This document shows positions 34,278-45,236 of a stretch of 64,000 nucleotides of DNA, piece after piece. The position numbers and the translations under genes are program-made. Source of the stretch: Boswellia sacra. Lineage: Eukaryota > Streptophyta > Magnoliopsida > Sapindales > Burseraceae. Below the pieces are notes generated by a model. The model ran no database searches, was not told the DNA's origin, and saw only the letters and a list, made by a program, of their open reading frames with translations. Numbering within the stretch: position 1 is the stretch's first letter; the number at the start of each line of letters is the position of its first letter. The stretch is from positions 124,001 through 188,000 of the forward strand of contig SNVD02004722.1 in NCBI GenBank assembly GCA_013180625.2, in the 5' to 3' direction.

Positions 34278-35329
34278 TGACACTTTGAGATCAATTCATT
34301 AGTCAAAATCAGTTCTGAGCTAGGCAGCTGAGTAGAGGTAGTTGACTCATTATTTACGGCAGCAGTTGAAGCAGGGAAGAAAGGGTGCGTTTTCAGTGTT
34401 GCGTCCTGTGCTATATATTGAAGGATGTGTTTGATACTCTACATTGAATTTGGATTGTATTGGTTATATTAGATTGGATAGGATGGGATGAAATATGATG
34501 GATTTGTTTAAGATATAATACTATATTGTATTTGGTATAGTATTGGATTATAAAAATTTTAAATAAAAATAATTAATTTAAATAATATTTTCATATTAAT
34601 TTAAATTACTTCAAAAATTAATTAAATAATATAAGTATTTTAAATTATTTAAATTTACTAAATTTAATTTTTTATTTATAAAAAAAGATGAAGCATATTT
34701 AACTAAATATGTATATGTATAAATATAAAATTAATTATTTAATTGAAATAAAATAAAATTATTTTATTTCAATATAAATAATATGAAAAATAATATTAAA
34801 AAAGAATATTTAATTTAAAATTATTTTAGATTTTAAAAATTATTAATTCATAAAATATTAATTAGTAAAGTATTTTATTATTTAATTAAAATGTTCTTAT
34901 CTAATTTATTTTTATAAAATTAATTAAGCTATTAATTAGATAATATTGCCTTTTGTCTAGAGAGAGAGAGAGTGCATTTGGTCCTTATCGACTTATCCCA
35001 CGTAAACCCAAGGTTTGCTGATGTGTAACTTTTCATCAAATTTTCTGCTGTTTGTACAACTTTTGTGCAATCCCATCCCCTTGTTAAATATGCACCAAAC
35101 ACAGGTTTCTTAAAAACTAATACAATCCTTAGCTCTAATGCTATGCTATCCGGGCCACCAAACGAGAGCCTTGAAGGTCCAGCAAAGGAAGAATTAAGTT
35201 GATGCTCTTTGGAGCTTCTTTGACTTCTTGATGGGTACGTTTATGCAATTTAATATAGAATTAAAGATGTATTTAATGCTAATTGATCATAATATATGAA
35301 AAATATTGAACTCAAACAGTTTCAAAAAA
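34278..35329. other. AT-rich intergenic DNA, possible decayed MITE
   Basis: The core 34540-34930 is almost pure A/T. Its borders show loosely inverted words (GGATTGTATTGG near 34451 and AATACAATCC near 35120, with GTTTGATAC versus CCAAACGAG further out), so it may be an old hAT- or Harbinger-type MITE. No target duplication was found. A GA run lies at 34960-34972. Confidence 0.35.
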
Positions 35330-35564
35330 AAAAAAAACCTCCATTAGCCATTAATTGCACGTAGATCTTATTCCTCCGTCTGTTAATTTTTCAACTGATC
35401 GATGATATGGTTTTGGTTCACTAATCTAACTTATGTTAATAGTACTCTCTATTACACGTCAAGATATATATGCACTATATCAAAATTAAGAGAATTCAAT
35501 ACATTCAAAGACGATACAAATTTTAATTATCTTGTGACTTAATTCACCTAGCATCCATGCATAT
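35330..35564 (+). repeat. Segmental duplication copy 2, left part
   Basis: Matches 7460-7690 and ends in CATAT (35560-35564), the target site of element D. The rest of this copy continues at 56858. Confidence 0.75.
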
Positions 35565-36464
35565 TGTTCGATGAAAAATTGGGACGACCAATAAGATTAA
35601 TTTTTCAAGCCACGTCACCAAGGCATACAATTTTTCTTTATACTTAATTGGAATAACTGGATCTTTTATCCTGCATGACGATATGACTCTTGGGATAGTG
35701 GGTCTTTCGTTATTGGTTTGGTCGACAAGGACTTCATCATTACTCCTATTATTGAGAATTTTCTGGTTGACTAGATAATTGCATAACAAGTGTCTTGCTT
35801 GGTCGATGAAGGATACGACTTCCAATTTCACCTCCAAAGATATTGTATGGCACAAGTTATTAAATCAGAGCTGTCAATGTCAAAAATTTAAAGTATTTAA
35901 TAAGAACTGATCCTCCTAAGTTCAATAAAATTTAATAAAATATTATAGGCACTAGATTCTATAGAAGCCTCTCTCCAGGTGTCTCCATGGCTCCAAGTGT
36001 CACTGTCAACTCCCTTGCATGTAGCATGGTGTCAACCAAGCTCCATGCATCTCGCCATCCATAAGCAAACTCTTTTATAAATATAGTCTTTGGCTACAAA
36101 TCAAGGTTTGGAACAATTTCTCTCTCTCAAAACCCCCTCTCTCTCTCTATCTCGTCTCCACTTGGTCGACCAAAAATTTTCACTCCATATTTTATCTCTG
36201 ACTTGAGCATCGGAAGATTATTTTTGGTAACACCACCGGCGCCTCCAACCCTTTACTTTTTATTTGTGTGCCGATCGTATGACCTATTGGAGCCTCGGTT
36301 GATCAAAATACAGTGACCATGTTGACGAACACATGACCTAAAATTTTTCACTTTCCTATCCTTCTCTGCACACTACACCATTTCCTTCTAGCTGAGTCAG
36401 GTTCTCCACAATAAATACAAATTTTACTAGCAAGCTAGAGGTTGACCGATTTTCAGCATCAACA
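35565..36464 (+). repeat. 5' LTR of element D
   Basis: The 900 bp LTR starts TGTTCGATG and ends CATCAACA, and aligns along its length with the LTRs of element B with many substitutions. A TATA box (TATAAATA) lies near 36076. Confidence 0.9.
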
Positions 36465-36465
36465 G

Positions 36466-36483
36466 TTGACTCCGTCTGTAAGA
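36466..36483 (+). other. Primer binding site of element D (diverged)
   Basis: TTGACTCCGTCTGTAAGA is a mutated form of TTGGCGCCGTCTGTGGGA. Confidence 0.65.
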
Positions 36484-36511
36484 AGTTTGACAAAAAGTCA
36501 TATATATCGCC

Positions 36512-37685
36512 ATGAATAACCCACCAGAAGGGAATGTCCTCATTGAGGATCTCCATAGTGACCAAGAGGGGTCAAGAGCGATGAAGGGAAAAAGGTCACG
36601 ACAACAAGATGCAATGGCTATTCAATAACAATTGAGGCTTATGAACCAACAAAGTGTTCAAATGCAAACCCAAATATAAGCGCTTGCTACAAAAGTGAAG
36701 AATGCTCTATATGTTGATGGTGATGGGGTCTTGTAAATGATCTAGGTGTATCTGGTCAACTGCACAGTGCATTGGTGGGTGGAACGAGGGCAAGTAAGCA
36801 CCATGGTCGTGGAAAGAGAGGACCGTACGATTCTAGTCAATGCACCAGTAAATCATTAGAAAATCGATCTCATCTTGACTATAGCCGCTCTGGTAGTTCA
36901 AAAACAAGAACCATGGATGATTTCAATATTGAAGACCTTAGACATTCCTTGGATTCCCGTCATAAAGGTAAAAGGCTACATGAGGATCAAGAAGTGGACA
37001 AAACCCAAAAGGAGTTAAGGCTGATGTGCGAAGAGTTGCGCACCTTGAAAGTGGGACATAGAAAGAAATTCAATGGAAGAAATCATGGAGGAATTATAAT
37101 CTCTTTTTACTCCTGTAGTTATGACTTCCATACTACCAAGGAAATTCTCCATGCCCTAGATGGACACGTATAACAGGCTGGTTGACCCAGTAGAGCATGT
37201 GAAGTTATTCAGAGAGAACATGACACTTTGACATGTTTTTGAGGATGCTATGTGCAAAGTCTTTCCCCTCACCTTGACCGAACTAGCCTAATCATGGTAT
37301 AGATCTCTAAGGCCGTGGTCTATAGGTTCATTTTCTCAGCTTTCAAAAGAGTTCATTTCTCATTTTATTGGGGTCAGAGAATCTAGGAAATCCAAGGCAT
37401 AGTTGTTAACTTTAAAAGAAGGGAAAAATGAAAGCTTGATGAGTTATGTCCAAAGATATCATGTAGACGTGATAAAACTTGGTGCTTTTAATGATCTTAT
37501 GGCCTTAGATGGTATGATCAATGGAATCAGGTCGACCACACTATAGTGGGCAATAGGAGATAATATGCCAACTTCAGATGCTATGATGTATGAGAAGGCT
37601 CGGACATCTTCTCAGGCTGGAGAAGAATTTGAGGTCTTAAAAGCCACTCAACGAGGAGAGGGCAGTCGTTCTAGATAACAAAATA
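36512..37685 (+). pseudogene. gag of element D
   Basis: It begins with an ATG at 36512 (MNNPPEGNVLIEDL), parallel to the element B gag, but breaks early (stop near 36627, frameshift near 36735). The basic segment SKHHGRGKRGPYDSSQ and the helix ELRLMCEELRTLK are readable, as are pieces of the Gag core (LSKEFISHFIG, NESLMSYVQRYH) among further stops. By eye it is more decayed than the B copies. Confidence 0.85.
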
Positions 37686-37718
37686 AAAATAGAAATGACA
37701 ATTGGGGACCTCCAATAA

Positions 37719-38144
37719 TTGATCGTCGTAGTAGATCGAGTAAAAGAAGCACCAACTTTTATCATGGCAAATAAAATGGCAAAGGTCCAATATCTCCAAT
37801 ATACTCCGTTGAATGCCACTCGTGATGAGATTTTTGATGCTATCAAAGATAAGAATTTGTTGACTCGTCCTAAGCCTTTGAAATCTGATCTTGGGAGACG
37901 AAACAAGAAAAATCATTATGGTTTCCATAATGATCATGGTCATACCACTTCTGAATGTTTTGAGTTAATGGAACAAATAGAGACTTTAATCCGCAACAGA
38001 TACTTGACAGAGTACATTGCACAAAGTGAGATAGCGGAAAGATCAAAGAGAGGAAGGCATGCAAGGTCGACCGAAAAAGGGATAGCTACTATTGATACAA
38101 TTGTTAGGGGACCTCGTGTTAGAGGATATTCAAATCGTGCCTAA
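37719..38144 (+). pseudogene. Gag-protease spacer with HxxxGHxTxxC motif, element D
   Basis: An open stretch of 141 codons includes MAKVQYLQYTPLNATRDEIFD and GFHNDHGHTTSECFELMEQIE, the zinc-knuckle-like spacer of Tat elements, then a basic tail. Element A has the same motif (FHQAHGHNTADCFEL). It is deleted from element B. Confidence 0.8.
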
Positions 38145-38289
38145 AAGGCTCATACAAAAGAGATGAGAAGGTGTGCAACAACTTTAGGTGTTGGTGTGTC
38201 AACGAGGGCTATAAAACAACCCCACCTCTTCCATAATTTATTACTCTTCACTGAAAAAGATGCCAACTGTGTGTTTTTTTTCTCATGAT

Positions 38290-39069
38290 GACATCTTGGT
38301 GGTAACAATGACAAATGCCAATTGTGGTGTAAAATGAGTGCTAGTAGATACTGGGAGTTTTGTAGATATACTTTTCTTGGAAGCTTTCACTTGGATGGAA
38401 TTGTCTAAAGACCAGCTCTAACCCAATGAAGCCTTTTTGAAAGGTTTTGGAGGAAATCATGTGACCCTTATTGGTTTAATCCAGTTACCAGTAATAGCAG
38501 GAGATGGTCTTCATAAGAGAACTATCCTTGTGAATTTCTTAGTGGCAGATTTTCCTAGCGCTTATATTGTTGTTCTTGGTCAACCAGCTCTGATCAACTT
38601 TAAGGCAGCAATCTCCATCTACCACTGGACAATAAAATTTCCTATCGAAGAAGTGGTAGGAGTTGTGCAAGGTGATCAAGAGTTGGCAAGATCATGTTAT
38701 GCCATTGCCATGAAAGAGCAGGTTGAGGAGACTTTCTCGATCCACAATCTAACCCTAAGAGATGATGGTAGTAGACTAGTTGAGGAAGCTTTCCAAATTC
38801 GTAATCTGAATCCTACTGGCAAAGTTAAGCCGGATGGAGAGGTTCTATCAATCCATAATCTGGATCCTAGAGATGACAGGTTTGAAAAAAAGAGAACTCC
38901 AGTTGAAGAATTGGAATTTGTGCTGATTGATGAGAATGACTCAAGGAATATAATCAAGGTTGGTTCTTTACTTTCACTAGACACCCGTAGTAATTTAAAG
39001 AACTTCTTTAGAGAATATTTGGATGTGTTTGCTTGGTCGCATGCTAATTTGAGTGGAATTGATCCATAA
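38290..39069 (+). pseudogene. Aspartic protease region of element D
   Basis: VLVDTGSFVDILFLEAF (about 38339-38390, after a TGA) is the active-site loop with DTG. The frame then has a TAA near 38418 and continues GFGGNHVTLIGLIQLP and VLGQPALINFKA, the flap and C-terminal loop. From about 38700 a linker rich in IHNLxPxxD-type repeats leads to DVFAWSHANLSGIDP, the usual boundary with RT. Confidence 0.82.
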
Positions 39070-39800
39070 ATTATAGTTTATAAATTACATATCGACCCAA
39101 CTTAAAAATCTATAAGAGAAAAAATAAGAGCATATGGCCAAGAAAAATATAGTGCCATGAAAAAAGAGGTTGACAAGCTTCTAGAAGCTGGCTGTATTAG
39201 AGAGGTTTTCTACCCACATTGGCTAGCAAATGTGGTAATGGTGAGGAAGTCTAATGATAAATGGAGGATGTGTGTGGACTTCAAAGATCTTAACAGGACA
39301 TGTCTGAAAGATAGCTTTCCCCTTCCAAGGATTGATCAGTTGGTCGACTTAACAGCAGGACATGAACTTCTAAGCTTTATGGAAGCTTTCTCTAGATACA
39401 ACCAAATCAGTATGTATAAACCTGACAGGTAAAAAACCTCCTTCCTTATCAGATCGTGGGATATATTGTTATAATGTAATGTCGGTCGGGTTGAAGAATG
39501 TTGGAGCTATATATCAAAGGTTGGTCAACAAGATGTTCCATGAACTCCCAGGCCATACCATGGAAGTCTATATTGATGATATGCTAACCAAGTGAATGAG
39601 AGTAGATGATCATGTGGGTCATTCAAAGCAAACTTTTGAAATTTTGCGAAAGTATGGTATGAAGTTAAACCCCAACAAGTGTGCCTTCGGTATGCCTTCA
39701 GGAAAGTTTCTTGGTTTTATGGTCAACCAATGAGGAATAGAGGTTAACCTAGATCAAATTAGCACTATTATGGAAATGAGGTCACCGCGCGACATGAAGG
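39070..39800 (+). pseudogene. Reverse transcriptase of element D
   Basis: Recognisable RT blocks are KKEVDKLLEAGCIREVFYPHWLANVVMV, then KWRMCVDFKDLNRTCLKDSFPLPRIDQLVD (fingers/palm), SFMEAFSRYNQI, a TAA near 39430 with a frameshift, and the catalytic YIDDM (39569-39583) with both aspartates. The thumb-side GMKLNPNKCAFGM follows. At least five stops or frame changes break it. The enzyme would copy element RNA into cDNA. Confidence 0.88.
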
Positions 39801-39821
39801 ATGTGAGCAAGCATTTCCCCA

Positions 39822-40330
39822 TTGAACAGATTTATATCAAGGGCAACAGATAAATGCCAACCATTCTTTAAAGCCCTCAGAAAGTGCAAAGGCATGGAGT
39901 GGACTGAAGGATGTGAGCAAGCATTTCCCCAATTAAAGCTCTACTTGACTAAACCACCTCTTCTGGCTAAACCCGTACAAGGGGAGACTCAAATGATATA
40001 TCTGGTAGTCTCTCAATATGCCACCAGCTTAGTCTTGGTCAAAGAGGAGGGAAAATCTCAGTAGCCTATCTATTATACTAGTCATGCTATGTCTGATACT
40101 GAGAAGAGATATTCAGTACTTGAAAAGTTAGCGTTTGTGCTTGTCATGTTAGCGAGAAAGCTTCAACCGTACTTTCAAGCTCACTCCATCATTATGCTCA
40201 CAAACCAACCATTGCTACAAGTACTATTGAGGCCAGAAATCTTTGGTCGACTAGTGAAATGGTATGTTGAATTGAGTGAATTCAACATAAGTTATCAACC
40301 ATGCCTTGCTATCAAAGGCTAAGCTATAGT
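39822..40330 (+). pseudogene. Connection and first RNase H of element D
   Basis: Begins NRFISRATDKCQPFFKALRKC, then TEGCEQAFPQLKLYL, PPLLAKPVQGE, a stop near 40060, then YYTSHAMSDTEKRYSVLEKLAFVLVMLARKL and the LVKWYVELSEFNISY end. These are the usual RT-connection and RNase H motifs of Ty3/gypsy pol. Confidence 0.82.
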
Positions 40331-40389
40331 GGACTTCATTACTGAATCTGCTAGTCAAGAATTTGATAAAGCTAATGTCGACCAAGATC

Positions 40390-41000
40390 AGTTCACTTAG
40401 GTATTGTATGTGGATGAAGCCTCCAATACATAAGGTTGTGGAGCTGGACTGGCTATCACAAGGCCCGATGGTAAAGGGATTTGTTATACTTTGAGATTCA
40501 GGTTCAAAGCTTCAAATAATGAATTGAATATGAAGCTTTTATTGTTGGGTTGACAATGGCCCAAGTCTTAAAAGCAGAAAAGGTGTTGGTCTATAGTGAC
40601 TCGTAATTGGTGGTGGGACAAACCTCGTCTAATTTCCAAGCAAGAGAGCCTAACATGATGGTCTATTTGGCTAAAGCACAAGAGTTGATGCAACCTTTAA
40701 AAGAAGTCAAGGTCGGGCAGATTCCAAGGGCTAGCAATCACCGTGCTGATGTCTTGGCCAAGCTAGCATATGTTACAGAAACAACACTTTTGGATTCCAT
40801 TCTTGTTGAGTACATTGTAGAGCCAATTATTGTTAACAGTGGCATTAAGGAGGTAAATTTGGTTGAAAAAGACTCATGCTTGATGGATCCAATTATCAAA
40901 TATCTGGTCGACGAGAAACTACCAGCTGATAAGTTGGAAGCAAGAAAGCTCCGTTACAAGTCAGCTATGTTAGCCCTAAGGCTATATGATAATTTTGATG
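40390..41000 (+). pseudogene. Second (archaeal-type) RNase H and pre-integrase linker of element D
   Basis: The sequence contains LYVDEASN, GCGAGLAITRPDGKG and FKASNNE, and in another frame IPRASNHRADVLAKLA. A second RNase H after the first is a known mark of the Tat lineage. The active-site Asp of the LYVDEAS block is present. The linker to integrase is cut at 40967 by the solo LTR insertion. The ORF at 40607-41017 reads through the junction into that LTR. Confidence 0.78.
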
Positions 41001-43220
41001 ATAACAATACACATTAATTCATTGAGATTTACTAACATATTTATTTATGTGCAAGAGTAAGATTATTGAAATAATTGTAAAATCAAGAAGAGACTTATTA
41101 AAATGAAGTGTTGAAGCTAAAGAGAAGACTATATGTTAAAGGCACCAAAGTTTAAGAACAAGGATTGACTCAAGGAATGTGACACATGAGCAATGTTCAA
41201 TCAATTGGTCATATATATCTCTATAGAGGTCCAAATAATGTGATTCTTGAGCCTTTGGAAAGCCTACTCAATTTATAACATTTCATATGTTTTAAATAAA
41301 TTCAAATTTTAAGTGCAAGGTTGTCCGAATCATCATGTAAGTTGAAAGATAAATGGAAGCAGCTGACTTGAGCACTGAATACTCCTTTGGACATATCTTG
41401 AGCTAGAAATATCAAAATGACTTGATTCTTGTGGCATTGGAAAGAGGACTTAATGAATCACATTTCATATGTTTTAAAGAAATTCAAATTTCAAACGGAA
41501 TGCCGACATAGTTGACATGAAATTCGGTGGATTGACACAAAGAAGAAAAATCAACTCATTTGAGCACCGAATAATGTTTTATCCATATCTTGAGTTAGAG
41601 ATATCCAAATGACTTCACTCTTGTGGAATTGGAAAAATGATTCAATGGAGCATATTTCATATTCTTTGAAGAAATTCAAATTTCAAACAGAAGGCCGACA
41701 TAATACACATGCAAGTCAGTGGACTGACACATGGAAGAAAAATCAAGTCACATGAGCACAGAATGGTTTTTTAGCCATATATTGAGCTACAGATATCCAA
41801 ATGACTTGGTTCTTGATGCGTTGGAAAGCTTATTCAATTTTGAAAATCTTTTATGTTTTGCAAATTTTCAAATTTCAAACGAAACATTGACAAAAATTAC
41901 AGACAGGATCATAATTTTTATGGTAGGCAGAAAATTTGGAGTTGGTGGCTTCACTTGATTAGGTTCATCCCATTTGCCTATAAAAGGAGCCCTTCTCCCA
42001 TGCATTCAGCAAGAGCAAGAGAAGCATCTATCAAGCAAAAAAAAGAACAAGAGAAATATCAAGTCTAGAGAGCTTTTATATTCTTTATCTACTCTTTGAA
42101 GAGAGTTATACTTTTGTTGTAAAAATTATCTTTGTTTTTGTATTGTGGTGAGAGTGAGATATTCTTGTAAAGGATAATAGTTATCCTTGAGAGAACTCTT
42201 GTTGTGTGTTATCAAGAGTTGAAGGAAGTTTCCTTGGTGAGGTTGTTCATCAAGAAGAACTCTTGGTGTGGTGTTATCAAGAGTTGAAGGAAGTTGCCTT
42301 GGTGAGGTTGTTCATCAAGAAGAACTCTTGGTGTAGGTGTTATCAAGGGTTGAAGAAAGTTTTCCTTGGTGAGGTTGTTCATCAAGAAGAACTCTTGGTG
42401 TGGTGTTATCAAGAGTTGAAGGAAGTTGCCTTGGTGAGGTTGTTCATCAAGAAGAACTCTTGGTGTGGTGTTATCAAGGGTTGAAGAAAGTTGCCTTGGT
42501 GAGGTTGTTCATCAAGAATAACTCTTGGTGTGGTGTTATCAAGGGTTGAAGGAAGTTGCCTTGGTGAGGTTGTTCATCAAGAAGAACTCTTGGTGTGGTG
42601 TTATCAAGGTTGAAGGAAGTTTCCTTGGTGAGGTTGTTCATCAAGAAGAACTCTTGGTGTGGTGTTATCAAGGGTTGAAGGAAGTTGCCTTGGTGAGGTT
42701 GTTCATCAAGAAGAACTCTTGGTGTGGTGTTATCAAGGGTTGAAGAAAGTTGCCTTGGTGAGGTTGTTCATCAAGAAGAACTCTTGGTGTGGTGTTATCA
42801 AGAGTTGAAGGAAGTTGCCTTGGTGAGGTTGTTCATCAAGAAGAACTCTTGGTGTGGTGTTATCAAGAGTTGAAGAAAAAGTCTTGGTGAGGTTGTTCAT
42901 CAAGCAAGTTGTAAAGATTTCTACAACTTAGTGGAAAGCTTAGCTCGTGGAGCTAGGAGCCCGTGGACGTAGGCAAGGTTTGCCGAACCACGTACATCGA
43001 GTTTGCACTCTCTCTATCCCTATCCTCTTTATATTTACTTATACTTGTGATTGTTCTTTATTGCTATTCTCTTGATTGCATTTTATTTTCATCTTCTTCA
43101 CCTTTATTCTCAAAGAAAGAGTTAAATAATTTTGATCTTCAAGAAAAGTTTTCTAAATCCGCTTTTATAAATAAAAACCCAATTCACCCCCCCTCTTGGG
43201 TTGCCATACCTGGGTCAACA
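40968..43220 (+). mobile_element. Solo LTR (probably Ty1/copia, SIRE-like) inserted in D
   Basis: The insert begins TGTTAGCCC, ends GGGTCAACA, and is flanked by AGCTA (40963-40967 and 43221-43225). The polymerase reading frame lines up again on either side of it. It contains no internal region, so it is a solo LTR of 2253 bp left by recombination. TATAAAAGG (about 41989) would be its TATA box. The 3' end with CCCAATTCACCCCCCCTCTTGGG resembles SIRE-type copia LTRs. Three diverged units of roughly 180 bp (with GAGCACxGAATxxT and ATATCCAAATGACTT words) occur at 41360-41850. Confidence 0.85.
42180..42905 (+). repeat. Tandem array of about 63 bp inside the solo LTR
   Basis: About eleven units contain AAGAAGAACTCTTGGTGTGG, TGTTATCAAGGGTTGAAG and TTGCCTTGGTGAGGTTGTTC. 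Units are highly similar, so the array is young or homogenised. It lies downstream of the TATA box, in the part expected to be transcribed. ORFs across it on both strands are repeat artefacts. Confidence 0.92.
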
Positions 43221-43225
43221 AGCTA

Positions 43226-44373
43226 GATATACTATAGTTGATAGCGTGCTATATCGTAAAGGATTTTCTTTGCCATACTTAAGATGCTTTCGACCTGATT
43301 GAGCACTTTATGCAATAAGGTAGATCCACGAAGGAATTTGTGGGAACCATTCTGGTGGACAAGATTTAGCTTTTAAGGTATTGAGACAATGCTACTTTTG
43401 GCCAATGACACATGAAGATGCTAAAAAGATGGTTAAGAGTTGTGATAAGTGTCAAATGTTTGCCAAGAAACCTAGACAACCGTCTGAAAATTTAACAGTG
43501 ATGAGCAGTCCTTGGCCGTTTATTCAATGGGGGGTTCATCTGGTTGGCCCACTTCCACTAGGCAAAGGCCAAGTCAAATTCCCTGTTGTGGCTGTGGATT
43601 ACTTTACAAAATGGGTAAAGGCTGAGCCTTTAGCCCACATAACTGAGAAGAAAGTCACTAACTTCATCTTAAAGTCAATAATATGTCGACTTGGCATTCC
43701 GCAATGTGTTATCGCTGATAAAGGAAGCCAATTCGACAACAAAGAATTCAAAAGTGTTTGCAATGAGCTAGGGATTACCAATTGTTTCTCATCGCCAGCC
43801 CACCCTCAAGCAAATGGGTTGGTTGAAGTAATCAACAAGATCATTAAGTTTAACTTGAAGACAAAACTAAAGAGCAAGAAAGGTTCATGGGTCGATGAGC
43901 TTCCTAAAGTTTTGTGGGCCTACAGAACCACCAGCAGAATTACCACGAGTGAAACCCCTTTCTCTATGGCATTTAGTTGTGAAGCTATGATCCCTGTAGA
44001 GGTAGGAGTGCCATCCCATAGAGCCCATCATTATGATCCTATAGAGAATGTCTATTAGTTGAGTGCATGCCTAGATTTGTTGGAAGAAAAGAGGGATTTG
44101 GCCCAAGTTTGAGTTGCTGCTTACCAATAAAGAATTTCCAAGTATTACAATTCTAAGGTTAGGTAGAGGAGGTTTAAAAAAGGGGATCTTATGCTAAAAA
44201 AGGTCATCCCGAATGTTGGTCAACCAGGTGGCGGTGCTCTAGAGCCTAACTGGGAAGGTCCATATCGCATTGAGCGAGTGGTTCGACCTGGGACTTACAA
44301 GCTTGCTACTATGACAGGAACAAAGGTGAAACACCCATGGAACGCTGAACAACTTAGAATGTATTATCAGTGA
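43226..44373 (+). pseudogene. Integrase of element D
   Basis: The N-terminal zinc-binding region is partly broken (stops near 43300 and 43318); HEGICGNHSGG and CYFWPMTHEDAKKMVKSCDKCQMF are readable. The core has WGVHLVGPLPLGKGQ, VIADKGSQFDN and HPQANGLVEVINKIIK. In the D,D,E triad the first Asp is replaced by His (VHL where relatives have MDL), while the second Asp and the Glu are present. The C-terminal domain (GALEPNWEGPYRIERV, PGTYKLATM, WNAEQLRMYY) follows after stops at about 44056-44165 and ends at the TGA at 44371. Integrase inserts the cDNA; this copy should be inactive. Confidence 0.88.
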
Positions 44374-44559
44374 TATCTGTTGTATGCTATACTAAGCAGA
44401 TCAATGAAGTACTTGTATGTTTCACTATGCAATTCAATAAAGTTGTAGTTTCTCAAATATGAATATGTCTGTTACACACATATGAGAGATTTCTCCTTAT
44501 AAATAAAAATAAAAATAAAGAAGATGAAGGCCTCACTACAAGAAAAACGCTCATATTTG

Positions 44560-44860
44560 GCGGTTTTTGGCCATCAAATAAGTATATATTTGGCGGTCTT
44601 GAAAGCGCCACCAATAGCACCGCCAAATATAGTCAATTTGGCGATCGGTCAACGTGCCAAATATGCACCTGACTATATTTGGTGGTTTTTGGCCACCAAG
44701 TATAAATAATTTTAAAAATTAAAAAAATATATACTTGACAGTTTTTGGCCGCCAAGTATAAATTACTATATTTGGCGGTTTTTGGCTGCCAAGTATAATA
44801 GTCTTAAAAATTAAAAAAATATATACTTGATAGTTTTTAGCCACCAAGTATTTAAAAAAA
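44560..44860. repeat. CACTA subterminal repeats (TTTGGCGGTTTTTGGCC family)
   Basis: Six or more copies of TATATTTGGCGGTTTTTGGC and of its complement (GCCGCCAAGTATAA) in both orientations. Such clusters are transposase-binding regions in CACTA elements. Confidence 0.8.
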
Positions 44861-45075
44861 TTAATATATATAATAGATATTTTAAAAAATTTAAGAAACA
44901 GACTCATGTCAACAGAAAAGATTTCTATTTAAAGTGTGACATGTACCAGAGTTTGACTTAAACACATGAGCCTATATCAAAATAAGTTAGGAAGTGAGGT
45001 CAAATTTTCTATAACCATTAGAAAGAAGATTTATACCACAGATGGGTTTCCAGATACTAAAGCTGGTTCACATAC

Positions 45076-45236
45076 CTTTATTGCTCTATGCAAATGGAAT
45101 AAAATCTGTGGATGCTGCGTCACAATTCCTTCACTAAGATATTTGTCAAGGACACTGACTAGAACAGGAATACTAGTGTAGAAAACATTATAAGCCATCA
45201 AGCTAACAGAGTTGAAAAGACTAGTTCTAGAGACAC
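45076..45236 (-). pseudogene. ALA2-like phospholipid-transporting P4-ATPase exon fragment
   Basis: The minus-strand exon is bounded by TTTCAG and by GTATG. It encodes GVSRTSLFNSVSLMAYNVF then YTSIPVLVSVLDKYLSEGIV and QHPQILFH, which matches the transmembrane part of plant aminophospholipid flippases of the ALA2 type (the AYNVFYTS and VLDKDLSE region). No other flippase exon was recognised. The intact family pumps phospholipids across membranes. This is one captured exon with no use on its own. Confidence 0.82.

Noticed and set aside
34278..35329. Defined hAT or Harbinger MITE
   Set aside because: Inverted words are loose and no target duplication was found, so it is kept only as a possibility in the intergenic entry.
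42206..42743. ORFs with repeated peptide units on both strands
   Set aside because: They are produced by the 63 bp tandem array in the solo LTR; the unit length keeps the frame open.
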